Assembly: GCF_000332155.1 (NCBI RefSeq)
Contig: NZ_KB235904.1
Span: 1,043,810 to 1,107,809, forward strand
Direction of reading: 5' to 3'
DNA from: Kamptonema formosum PCC 6407
Lineage (GTDB): Bacteria; Cyanobacteriota; Cyanobacteriia; Cyanobacteriales; Microcoleaceae
DNA: 64,000 nucleotides
Positions 25,532-37,200 of the stretch are shown piece after piece. The notes beneath the pieces are model-generated. The model was not told the DNA's origin. It searched no databases and saw only the letters and a program-made list of their open reading frames with translations. Numbering within the stretch: position 1 is the stretch's first letter; each line of letters starts with the position of its first letter. Made by a program: the position numbers and the translations under genes.

Positions 25532-26968
25532 ATGCAGTCATTTCTACCCACTGCTGTATTCTTAGGCCCATCTCTCAGAATTGATGAAGCTAAAAAAATT
25601 CTCCACGCCAACTATTATCCTCCAGTTCGGAGGGGAGATATTTATCGAATTATCCCATCTGGCATTGAAACTATTATTTTAATTGATGGAGTATTTCATC
25701 AGGAAAGACCTGTTTGGCAACGCGAAATTTTGGACGCAATTAATGCCGGAATTAAGGTTTATGGTGCATCAGGGGTAGGAGCATTGAGAGCCGCAGAATT
25801 ACATGAATTTGGCATGAAGGGTTGCGGCACAATTTTTGAATGGTATCGAGATGGAATTATTGATGGAGATGACGAAATTTGGCTAACTTATGGTGACGAT
25901 TCCCATAACTTCTGCCCGATTTCAGAACCGCTAATTAATATCCGCTATACTTTACTTAATGCTGTTAAAAATGGCTGTTTAACAGCAGAAAAATCAGCAG
26001 AACTAATTGAGTTTGCCAAACAATTATATTATCCCGATCGTTCCTATCAGCAGCTTCTTAAAAGTCCAGTTTTACAACAGCTATCTCCCTTAGATTTTGC
26101 TGAGATCAAAACTTATCTAATGACACAACAAGTGGATCTAAAAAGGCTGGATGCTATGCAAGTGCTGAATTGGCAATCTGAATCTTCCCAGAAACAAGAG
26201 ATTATCTCTAGTCAGCCGCAGCAATTAGAATTACCAGTGCCAGAAATTCTCAGTAAAATAGTTGCAATGACAGGCTTTATTGGCAGCGATCGAATTTGCA
26301 CAGGTAGAGAACTTTTATTGGCAGTAAAACAGGATGTTAACTTGCTAAAAGAGATGCAAATCACTTTATCAAAACACTGTTTTATTCAGGAGTGGGTAAA
26401 GCAAAATAGCATTGTTTATCCAGAAGATAATTTAGAGTTTGACTTGGCTGAGTGGGAAAAAGTACATGAGATTGTTTGCGATCTAAAATGGTTGCAGTCG
26501 AATGGTTTAACTTTTTGTAGCTATAGGAAATTAATGCGCGATCGCCTAGCAATTGATTGGATAATTAACCAAGGCCCAGAATATTTTGGAATCAAGGGAA
26601 ATTTAGAGCAATCTATTCAGGAAGAATTGCTAATTACCAACAGTAATTTATCTTATCTCTCTCAGGCAGAATTAACTGCTTTACGGTACAAAATATCGCA
26701 ACGTTATTTCATTTTAGAATGGGCAACCCAAAACAATATTTTTCCCGATCGATCGCTAAAAACTCACCTACAAAAGAAAGAGCAAGAAAGTATATCTGCT
26801 AATAGCTTTAACAATTTTAATAAAATTAGATCGCAAACTATAGCATTTGAAGAGTGGATTGTCAACCAAGGCCCCAACTATTTTGGAATTAGTTGGAGTT
26901 TTTCTAATGCCTTATGCCAAGAATTACAAATTACTGGAAAAGCCGCACACTTACTCGAAAACAACTAA
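25532..26968 (+). CDS. TfuA-like RiPP protein with long C-terminal extension, 478 aa
   Basis: Residues 8-190 match the TfuA core: FLGPSLRIDEAKKIL, YPPVRRGDIYRI, LIDGVFHQERPVWQREIL and YGASGVGALRAAELHEFGMKG. TfuA partners YcaO enzymes that put thioamides into peptides or proteins, supplying or activating sulfur. The core is normally ~220 residues. This protein adds ~250 more, with a WIxNQGPxYFGI segment appearing twice, suggesting duplicated substrate-binding modules. The YcaO gene starts 6 bp after its stop, so they form an operon. The extension is unrecognised and may recognise the lanthipeptide leader. Confidence 0.85.
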   Translation: MQSFLPTAVFLGPSLRIDEAKKILHANYYPPVRRGDIYRIIPSGIETIILIDGVFHQERPVWQREILDAINAGIKVYGASGVGALRAAELHEFGMKGCGTIFEWYRDGIIDGDDEIWLTYGDDSHNFCPISEPLINIRYTLLNAVKNGCLTAEKSAELIEFAKQLYYPDRSYQQLLKSPVLQQLSPLDFAEIKTYLMTQQVDLKRLDAMQVLNWQSESSQKQEIISSQPQQLELPVPEILSKIVAMTGFIGSDRICTGRELLLAVKQDVNLLKEMQITLSKHCFIQEWVKQNSIVYPEDNLEFDLAEWEKVHEIVCDLKWLQSNGLTFCSYRKLMRDRLAIDWIINQGPEYFGIKGNLEQSIQEELLITNSNLSYLSQAELTALRYKISQRYFILEWATQNNIFPDRSLKTHLQKKEQESISANSFNNFNKIRSQTIAFEEWIVNQGPNYFGISWSFSNALCQELQITGKAAHLLENN

Positions 26969-26974
26969 AAAAAT

Positions 26975-29141
<2,167 letters not shown>

Positions 29142-29338
29142 GGGAGATTTTTCCACTGTCGATGAACATTGAGAGGAAAATCGACCCTCATCTAGTGTAA
29201 GATTTTTGATGCTTCCCATCGGACGGCACTAGAAGGCTCAATCAGTTCTCCTGCTCATTTAAAGCCAATTCCTGAACTAGAAAGCCCGAAAGTGCCAGAA
29301 AGCCTACCGTTGCAATCTCAACGCTTATCCTCAACCTT

Positions 29339-29851
29339 ATGGATCTCAAATCTTTAATTCGCGACATCCCAGATTTTCCTAAACCAGGGATTCTGTTTCG
29401 AGATATTACTACTCTCCTGCGCGATCGCGAAGGACTACGCTACACCCTTGACACTTTAACCGAAAAGTGCTCTGGGCTGTCCGCTGATTATATCGTTGGT
29501 ATGGAATCGCGGGGCTTTCTCTTTGGCGTACCTTTAGCTTATAAATTGGGTATTGGCTTTATTCCCGTCCGCAAACGCGGTAAACTGCCAGCAGAAATTA
29601 ATTTTGTTGAGTATGAGTTAGAGTACGGCACCGATCGCTTGGAAATACACCAAGATGCTATTGAACCAGGCAGTCGCGTGTTAGTTGTAGACGATTTGAT
29701 GGCCACTGGAGGAACAGCGGTCGCTACAGGTCAGTTATTACAGCAAGCGCAGTGCGAAATTGTAGGTTTTGCCTTTATCATCGAATTAAAAGATTTAGGC
29801 GGTAGAGAAAAGTTACCAGATGTGCCAATTGTGACATTAGTTGAGTATTAA
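29339..29851 (+). CDS. apt: Adenine phosphoribosyltransferase, 170 aa
   Basis: It salvages adenine with PRPP to AMP. Start [27 protein letters not shown] is the family N-terminus, [14 protein letters not shown] follows, and [16 protein letters not shown] at ~122-137 is the PRPP-binding motif. Length is typical. The 200 bp after hemB hold no gene. Read-through from hemB is possible but no operator is seen before apt itself. Confidence 0.95.
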   Translation: MDLKSLIRDIPDFPKPGILFRDITTLLRDREGLRYTLDTLTEKCSGLSADYIVGMESRGFLFGVPLAYKLGIGFIPVRKRGKLPAEINFVEYELEYGTDRLEIHQDAIEPGSRVLVVDDLMATGGTAVATGQLLQQAQCEIVGFAFIIELKDLGGREKLPDVPIVTLVEY

Positions 29852-30237
29852 TTGTTAGTTGTTAGTTGTTAGTTGTTAGTTGTTAGTTGTTAGTGGTTAG
29901 TTGTTAGTTGTTAGTTGTTAGTTGTTAGTTGTTAATTAGGTGGACATGATTAAACTTAACTATGTCATCGCGAGTATAATGATGATACTATTGCGAGCAT
30001 AATATATGTCATTGCCAGTATAATATATGTCATTGCGAGCGAAGCGAAGCAATCGCGAAGGCTTGAGATTGCTTCGCTTCGCTCGCAATGACAGGAACTT
30101 CTCAATGACAGAAATTTCCTGATGACAGTTAATAGTTGCTAACTAGCTTTATTTACTAATAACAACTAACAACTAACAACTAACAACTAACCACTAACAA
30201 TTAATACTCAACTAACAACTAACAACTAACAACTTCT
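29852..30237. repeat. Heptamer repeats and dispersed hairpin between apt and the permease
   Basis: A run of gttagtt/gttagtt heptamers (29852-29936) is mirrored by aacaacta copies (about 30164-30235). Between them two TATGTCATTGC(C/G)AG copies lead into a hairpin with arms CATTGCGAGCGAAGCGAAGC and its complement (about 30030-30093). No gene is present. Confidence 0.75.
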
Positions 30238-31278
30238 ATGACTTCTATCAAATTAAATCGTAATTTACGGGTCTTAAATTCACTGTTTGCCAGCGAGACA
30301 TTTGCTTATATAGTTAAGCGGCTACTACAGGCAATTTTGACACTGTTTTTGACATCTGCCCTCTGTTTTACTATTATTCAACTAGCTCCAGGCGATTACT
30401 TAGACACCTTGTATCAAAATCCCAAAATTGCACCAGAAACTGTTAAGCAACTAGCACAACAATTTGGCTTAGATAAGTCTTGGATTGAGCAATATTGGCG
30501 CTGGCTTTTGCAAATCCTCACTCAGGGAAATTTTGGTAAAAGTTTTGTTTATGGGCGAGATGTAGCTGAATTGTTATGGGAACGAGTACCTGCAACTCTA
30601 GTAATGGCGATCGGTTCTTTAATTGTAACTTGGGCGATCGCAATTCCCTTGGGGATTATCGCTGCTGTTAACCAAAATCGCTCTACAGACAGATTTTTAC
30701 AAGTAATTAGCTACACTGGTCAAGGATTCCCCAGCTTTATTACAGCTCTACTTTTGCTATTTCTAGCACAGAACACTTCACCTCTTTTTCCTGTAGGCGG
30801 GATGACAAGTATCGATCATGAAGATTTATCTTTGTGGGGCAAAATTATCGATTATTGCTGGCATTTAATTTTACCAACTGTAGCTCTAAGTATCACCAGC
30901 TTCGCAGGTTTGCAAAGACTAATGCGGGGGCAATTATTGGACGTACTGCGACAAGATTACATCCAAACTGCGCGGGCTAAAGGTTTGCCAGAAAATCGAG
31001 TGATTTACGTTCACGCTTTACGGAATGCGATTAATCCTCTGATTACACTTTTAGGATTTGAGTTTGCTAGCTTGTTAAGCGGTGCATTTATTGCGGAACT
31101 TTTTTTCAACTGGCCAGGTCTAGGTAAACTTACCTTAGATGCTGTCACTAATCAAGACTTGTATTTAGTGATGGCAAGCTTGATGATGGGGGCTGTAATG
31201 TTGATTGTGGGTAACTTATTAGCAGATCTACTCCTTAAGGTAGTTGACCCCCGCATCCGCCTAGAAAATCTTAAGTAA
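30238..31278 (+). CDS. DppB/OppB-type ABC permease, 346 aa
   Basis: Six membrane segments are expected: a first one at ~25-50 (AILTLFLTSALCFTIIQLAPGDYLD) and later ones such as VMAIGSLIVTWAIAIPLGIIAAV. The EAA-like loop RQDYIQTARAKGLPENRVIYVHALRNAINPLITLLG is the typical coupling loop of di-/oligopeptide permeases. No other transporter subunit is adjacent, so partners must be elsewhere. It is flanked by heptamer arrays on the 5' side and an RTX gene on the 3' side. The substrate is unknown. Confidence 0.85.
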   Translation: MTSIKLNRNLRVLNSLFASETFAYIVKRLLQAILTLFLTSALCFTIIQLAPGDYLDTLYQNPKIAPETVKQLAQQFGLDKSWIEQYWRWLLQILTQGNFGKSFVYGRDVAELLWERVPATLVMAIGSLIVTWAIAIPLGIIAAVNQNRSTDRFLQVISYTGQGFPSFITALLLLFLAQNTSPLFPVGGMTSIDHEDLSLWGKIIDYCWHLILPTVALSITSFAGLQRLMRGQLLDVLRQDYIQTARAKGLPENRVIYVHALRNAINPLITLLGFEFASLLSGAFIAELFFNWPGLGKLTLDAVTNQDLYLVMASLMMGAVMLIVGNLLADLLLKVVDPRIRLENLK

Positions 31279-31395
31279 TAAGCTGAATAGTAAAAGAAAA
31301 TTCAATCTTTGAATTTAAATTTTGCTGCCTTTTGCAATCGATCCCCTGTTAATATTATTTCATAATCATCTTTAACTTTAGATCGGGATTGCACT

Positions 31396-33549
31396 ATGGC
31401 AGAAATTATCGGTACCCCTCAAGCAGATAGCATCGGAGGTTTACCAGAGGATGACAGAATCTTTGGGTTGCAAGAGAATGACACAATTTCTGGCAACTCT
31501 GGTAACGATTCTATTTATGGCGGTAAGGAAAACGACTTTATAGATGGAAACTCCGGTAGTGACTCTCTATTTGGGGATCTAGACAACGATACTGTCAATG
31601 GCAATGAAGATAACGACTCTATCTATGGCGGTAGAGGCAACGATTTGCTGGCCGGTAACTCTGGTAGCGATGTTTTATTTGGTGATAGAGGTGCTGATAA
31701 TCTTACTGGTGGAGAGGGGGCTGACGTATTTGTTCTTACCCGTTACGCTGATGGTGGCCCTTCACTAACTAGCGGGGGTTTAAGTCTGGCAGATGCAGAT
31801 GTTATCAATGACTTTACAGACAATTTGGATCTGATTGGTTTGAGTGGAGGGTTGACCTTTGCTGACCTCAACTTGGTGGACGCAGGTAATAATACCTTTA
31901 TTCAAGACCGAGTAACTGGAGAATTTCTTGCTGTCCTTGCAGGGGTTAACCGGAGTTTAATTTCTGCGGCAGATTTCACTACTAATAACTCTAGTGTTGT
32001 TCCTAGTCCTCTGCCTGGGCCTTCGATTACTGCCTATGGGCTGACGGCAAGTAATAGGATTGTAGGGTTTAATACTTTTGCTCCGGGAATCACGCTTAGG
32101 GATGTGTCGGTGACGGGGTTAGAATCTGGGGAAAGCTTGGTGGGGATTGATTTCCGCCCTGCTAACGGTCAACTCTTTGGTTTGGGTAGCAGCAATCGCT
32201 TGTACAGGATTGACCCCATCAGTGGGGCGGCGACTGCGGTGGGAACAGCACCCTTTAATCCCACTTTGACATCTGGGGCTACTGGTTTTGATTTTAATCC
32301 CACTGTCGATCGCATTCGGGCTATAAATGAGGCGGATCAAAATGCGCGGCTAAATCCTGATACTGGGGGAGTTGTGGATTTCAACACGACTACCGATGGT
32401 ATTCAATTAGACGGAAGTTTGGCCTATGCTAGTGGCGATCGCAACTCTGGGGCAAATCCGTCGGCAGTGGGTGCAGCTTATACTAATAACTTTGCCGGGG
32501 CTACGTCAACCACACTGTATGCGATCGATAGCAATTTGGACGTTCTGGTGCGGCAAGTTCCACCTAACGATGGCGTACTTAATACCGTTGGATCGTTGGG
32601 TGTTGACGCTTCTAGCGTCCTGGGATTTGATATTAGAAGCGTTGGCGGTCAGGAGTCGGGTTATGCAGCCCTGAATGTTGGCGGCGTTTCGAGTCTATAC
32701 AATATCAATTTGACCACAGGTCAAGCTACGGCGTTAGGTCAAATTACGAATGGGGAAGCGATCGTTGGTTTAGCATTGCCTTTGCCTACAGCCTATGCAG
32801 TTACAGGTAGAGATGGAGCTGAAAGAATTATCGGCTTTAATGCAGCAGCACCGCAAGCAGTCCTCAGCGATGTTGCTGTTACGGGGTTACTGCCAGGAGA
32901 AAGCTTGCTAGGGATTGATTTCCGCCCTGCTACGGGTGTACTTTACGGTTTGGGTAGCAGCAATCGGTTGTATGCGATCGATCGGGCGAGTGGCGTAGCA
33001 ACTGTGGTGGGAACCGCACCTTTGAATCCAACTCTTACAATTGGGGCGACTGGTTTCGATTTCAATCCTACTGTCGATCGCATTCGGGTTATCAATGAGG
33101 CAGATCAAAATGGGCGGCTGAACCAGGAAACAGGGGCAGTTGTAGATTTTGATACGCTGATTGGAGGTGTCCAATTCGACAGAAATTTAGTTTACGCTGC
33201 TGGCGATATCAACGCTGGGGCAAATCCTACGGCGGTGGCCGCAGCCTATACTAATAACTTTGCCGGGGCTACGTCAACTACACTGTATGCGATCGACAGT
33301 GGTTTAGATGTTCTGGTAAGGCAAGTTCCGCCTAATGATGGTGTGCTTAATACTGTTGGTTCCTTGGGTGTTGATGCTTCTCGCATACTTGGCTTTGATA
33401 TTAGTCCCAATGGGAATGCGATCGCTGCCCTTGAAGTCGGAGGCGTGTCAAGTCTGTATAATATTAATTTGACAACAGGTGCGGCTACGGCGATCGGTCA
33501 AATTGGCAATGGAACTTCCGTCAAAGGTTTGGCATTGACTTTGATTTAA
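31396..33549 (+). CDS. RTX calcium-binding protein with two DUF4394 domains, 717 aa
   Basis: Residues ~15-115 hold RTX nonapeptides (GNDSIYGGKENDFIDGNSG, YGGRGNDLLAGNSG), a Ca-binding beta-roll that also marks type-I-secreted proteins. A conserved block follows (DADVINDFTDNLDLIGL). Two homologous ~240-residue units then fill the rest, each with AYG/V..R.VGFN, GxDFRPAxGxLFGLGSSNRLY, and GFDFNPTVDRIRxINEADQN (DUF4394). The two copies are over half identical by eye, pointing to a recent duplication. No signal peptide is seen. An extracellular or surface protein is likely; the function is unknown. Confidence 0.8.
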   Translation: MAEIIGTPQADSIGGLPEDDRIFGLQENDTISGNSGNDSIYGGKENDFIDGNSGSDSLFGDLDNDTVNGNEDNDSIYGGRGNDLLAGNSGSDVLFGDRGADNLTGGEGADVFVLTRYADGGPSLTSGGLSLADADVINDFTDNLDLIGLSGGLTFADLNLVDAGNNTFIQDRVTGEFLAVLAGVNRSLISAADFTTNNSSVVPSPLPGPSITAYGLTASNRIVGFNTFAPGITLRDVSVTGLESGESLVGIDFRPANGQLFGLGSSNRLYRIDPISGAATAVGTAPFNPTLTSGATGFDFNPTVDRIRAINEADQNARLNPDTGGVVDFNTTTDGIQLDGSLAYASGDRNSGANPSAVGAAYTNNFAGATSTTLYAIDSNLDVLVRQVPPNDGVLNTVGSLGVDASSVLGFDIRSVGGQESGYAALNVGGVSSLYNINLTTGQATALGQITNGEAIVGLALPLPTAYAVTGRDGAERIIGFNAAAPQAVLSDVAVTGLLPGESLLGIDFRPATGVLYGLGSSNRLYAIDRASGVATVVGTAPLNPTLTIGATGFDFNPTVDRIRVINEADQNGRLNQETGAVVDFDTLIGGVQFDRNLVYAAGDINAGANPTAVAAAYTNNFAGATSTTLYAIDSGLDVLVRQVPPNDGVLNTVGSLGVDASRILGFDISPNGNAIAALEVGGVSSLYNINLTTGAATAIGQIGNGTSVKGLALTLI

Positions 33550-33807
33550 TGTTCGCTAATGGCTAATGGCTAATGGCTAATGGCTAATGGCTAATGGCTA
33601 ATTGCTAATTGCTAATTGCTAATACTAAATCGGGCTTAAATGCCCGTTTATCTTTCAGTCCGCGCAGGCGGACTTTGTTTGTTTAGTAGCGGTTTCAACC
33701 GCCGAAGCATATTTTTGTTGCATTTTCCCTCTTCCCTCTTCCTTCTTCCCTCTTCCTTCTTCCCTAGCCCCTAGCCCCTAGCCCCTAGCCCCTCTTCCTT
33801 CAACAAA
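33550..33807. repeat. Heptamer array and three small hairpins
   Basis: A ggctaat/tgctaat run (33557-33625) is followed by hairpins CGGGC-ttaaat-GCCCG, GTCCGC-gcag-GCGGAC and GCGGTTTCAACCGC, then CCCTCTTCCCTCTTCC and a TAGCCCC tandem repeat up to 33792. No gene is seen. Confidence 0.75.
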
Positions 33808-34092
33808 ATGTTTTCCCAAGTTTTCTACTTATTGCGTTCTCGTTCTGATGGTAAATATCTAACTGCTCATCCCAATCAAGACACAGATGAGAGTTATTTG
33901 TTAATGTTTCGCGAAGACTTTGAAGCTCTCAGCTATCTAAATAAGTATGGTGCAGATGTAGCCGATCGCTTTGGAGTCGAATCTATTGCCGGTTCTCAAT
34001 TACAAAGCTTGCTCAAGCGTTGGGGATTTAACGGTGTGGGCATTGTTCAAGACCCATTATTGCCGAGGATTGAGTTTTTGTCTGTGCGTTAA
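33808..34092 (+). CDS. Conserved small cyanobacterial protein, 94 aa
   Basis: The protein has no signal peptide and a balanced, soluble composition, with a repeated 'YLLRSRSDGKYLTAHPNQDTDES' head, a FREDFEALSYLNKYG segment and a C-terminal LPRIEFLSVR. The codon use and length are gene-like and I have the impression of a small cyanobacterial hypothetical family, but I cannot name a function. It sits between a heptamer array and the ribonucleotide reductase gene. Confidence 0.55.
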   Translation: MFSQVFYLLRSRSDGKYLTAHPNQDTDESYLLMFREDFEALSYLNKYGADVADRFGVESIAGSQLQSLLKRWGFNGVGIVQDPLLPRIEFLSVR

Positions 34093-34129
34093 GGCGATCG
34101 CTTTTCTCAATAGCACTGTTGAGCTTATG

Positions 34130-34186
34130 ACCCATATATAGCGCAACTTGTGGATTTTGTCAACCATTTGACCCTATATCTGACAT
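34130..34186. promoter_or_regulatory. Candidate pair of NrdR boxes upstream of the ribonucleotide reductase
   Basis: ACCCATATATAGCGCA (34130-34145) and ACCCTATATCTGACA (34171-34185) resemble the NrdR consensus acaCwAtATaTwgtgt, in direct orientation with 41-bp register (close to four helical turns), 52 bp before the start codon. This is the usual setting for NrdR repression of nrd genes. The second copy is degenerate. Confidence 0.45.
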
Positions 34187-34237
34187 GGCCTATAGTCATA
34201 GTCTATTGATTTATTGTGATACGAGCAGACTGTAATC

Positions 34238-37200
34238 ATGGTTCGAGAACTTGAGCGGACGAGTCAAAACGACACCCAGAAAAAGCACACCTTCCCGGAA
34301 ACTGCACCTGCGGCCAATCCGGTGTTTTTCAGGACTTATAGCCGCCGCACAGAAAACGGGCGGGAGACGTGGGAGGAAGTGTGCGATCGCACGGTTCGCG
34401 GTTTAGCCAAACTCGGCAATCTCACCCCCGCAGAAGCGGATCTCCTACACCGGATGCAAAGCCAACTTAAGGCCCTCACCTCCGGTAGATGGCTGTGGGT
34501 GGGGGGTAGCGAGTGGATTGAAGCACCAGAGAATTTTTCCGGGGCCTATAATTGTTCATCCACAAATATCGCTGACTGGCGGGCTTTCGGGCTATTGATG
34601 GATTTGGCAATGATGGGCTGCGGTACTGGGGCGGTTCTCGAACCCAAATATATTAACCAACTACCGCCAATTCGGAATCGTTTATTAGTTGAATTGCAGG
34701 GAGAAATTGGCACTACTCCCGCTCAATTGCGGCGGGAAGAAACTGAAGTCAAAGTAGAGGGAAATCAAGCAACCATCTATGTAGGAGATTCTCGCCAAGG
34801 TTGGGTTAAATCTTATCAAAGTTTGCTGGAATTGTCAACTGATGAAAGATTTTCAACCGATGTGCAAGTTGTCATCGAATTGAGCGATGTCCGCCCGGTG
34901 GGAGAACCATTAAAAGGCTTTGGCGGTGTCGCTAATCCGGTGAAATTGGCAGAACTTTATCATCGCTGTGCCGCTATTTTGAATAAGGCTTTAGGACGGC
35001 AATTAAATTCTGTTGAATGCTGTTTATTGATTGATGAAGCAGCGGTGACAATTGTTGCCGGCAATATTCGGCGTAGTGCAGGGATTCGTCAGGGAGATAG
35101 CAACGATCCCCTATTTTCTAATGCCAAAGATAACCTATGGCAACAAGATGCAAATGGTAATTGGCGAATAGATCCAGAGCGTGATGCTTTAAGAATGGCA
35201 AATCACTCTCGTGTTTTTCATTACAAACCCACCTTAGAAGAATGTATTGATGCCGTTCGTAAACAGTATTATTCTGGTGAAGGTGCAATTCAATGGGCTG
35301 GTGAAGCGGTAGCCAGATCTAACTGCGATTTGCTATCAACTTCTGCACTGAAACTAGAATTTTTGAAAGCATATAACGATGGAAAGGCTAAAGAGTGGTT
35401 GCAGGAAAATTATCCTCATATCAATTCTGAGGAATTAGGGCATCGTTTAGCCCGTATGGGTTTGAATCCATGTGTTACGGCTGATACTTGGGTTCATACT
35501 GAGTATGGTGCAAGACAAGTCAAAGACTTAATTGGAGTGCAGCAAGCTGTCTATGTCAATGGAGAACTTTTCAGCACTACCCCAGAAGGCTTCTTTTTCA
35601 CTGGAGTTAAACCAGTGGTTAAAGTGCAAACCAAAGAGGGTTATAGCTTAAGGTTGACAAAAAACCATCAAGTTTTGAAAGTAACAGCACAGACCCAAAA
35701 AAAGCAGTATTCTGAATGGTGTGAGGTTGGCGATCTTAAAATTGGCGATCGCATTCTAATTCACAATCATCGTAATCTTCAATCTTGGGATGGTGTTGGT
35801 AGTTTTGATGAAGGATGGCTCTTGGGTAGTTTACTAGGAGATGGCTGTTTTTCTGTCAATCAAGCCAATCACACCTATCAAGCTAAATTGAGGTATTGGG
35901 GCAATACTCAAATAGAAATGAAAGAGTATGCCTTAACGCTGGTGAATAACCTGCCTAAACCTCCTCAATACACCAAAGATTTGCAAGGAATTTATCATCC
36001 CAACAACAAATACTATGAGGTTAGCTCATCAAGTTTAGCTCGTCTTGCTAAGAAATTTGGTTTGGATCATCATTCCAAAGTAATCACTCCTGAAGTTGAG
36101 CAGGCAAGTTATGAATTTTATCGTGGATTCCTCAGAGGCTTCTTTGATGCTGATGGAAGCGTTCAAGGAACTCAAGAAAAAGGAATTAGTGTTCGGCTAT
36201 CTCAAAGCAATTTGCCTGTTTTAGAAGCTGTACAAAGGATGCTGTTGCGTTTAGGTATTGGCTCGACAATATATCAAAATCGCAGAACAGAAGGATTCAG
36301 AATGTTGCCTAATAGCCAGAAAAACTTGGCGGAATATTTCTGCAAGGCATCCCATGAGTTGGTCATTGCTAATGACAATATCTATGTATTTCAACAAGTA
36401 ATTGGGTTCCAAGAGCCAGAAAAATCACAGTTACTAGCAAGCCTACTATCTGGGTATAAACGCAAGTTTAACCGTGAGAGATTTTCGGTTGAGATTACTG
36501 CAATTATCTCTGATGGAGAAGAAGCAGTTTATGACTGCACCGTACCAGGGGTTTCTCAGTTTGATGCTAATGGATTTGTGGCTCACAATTGTGGGGAAAT
36601 TATTGGCGCAAATTTTCACTGTGTCAGTGGTGAAACTCTACTCATTACTAGAGATGGAATTCACCCAATCAAAGATGTTATCGACTTAGAAATTGAGATA
36701 TGGAATAGTCAAAAATGGAGCCAAGTTACACCCTTTAAAACAGGTAGTCAGCGTAAACTATATCGAGTGCAATTTGGAGATGGCTCTTACTTAGATGCCA
36801 CAGAATATCATAGATTCTTTGTCAAAGATCGCTTTGGTAAAGTGTACAAAGAAGTTCAAACCAAAGATTTGATGGATGTCAGTCACTATGCCATTCACAC
36901 AGAGCCTTTCACAATTAAGTATGAAGATGGTTTGAATGTAGATCCTAGTTACGCCTATACTTTAGGAGTAGCCGTAGGAGATGGAACTACAGATCAAAAT
37001 GACAATGCCAAAATTAGACTTTACCAAAAGAAGGCAGCTTTAGTAGTATCAGGAAATAAGTCACCGGAAAGAACATATAGCTATTTACCTGCTTTTACCG
37101 ATGTGACAGATTTAGGCTTTTCTGGAGAATTGCTGAAAGCATTAAAAACTAATGCAGAAGCATTGAATGTAATTGCCAGTTGGAATCGTCAAGCAATACT

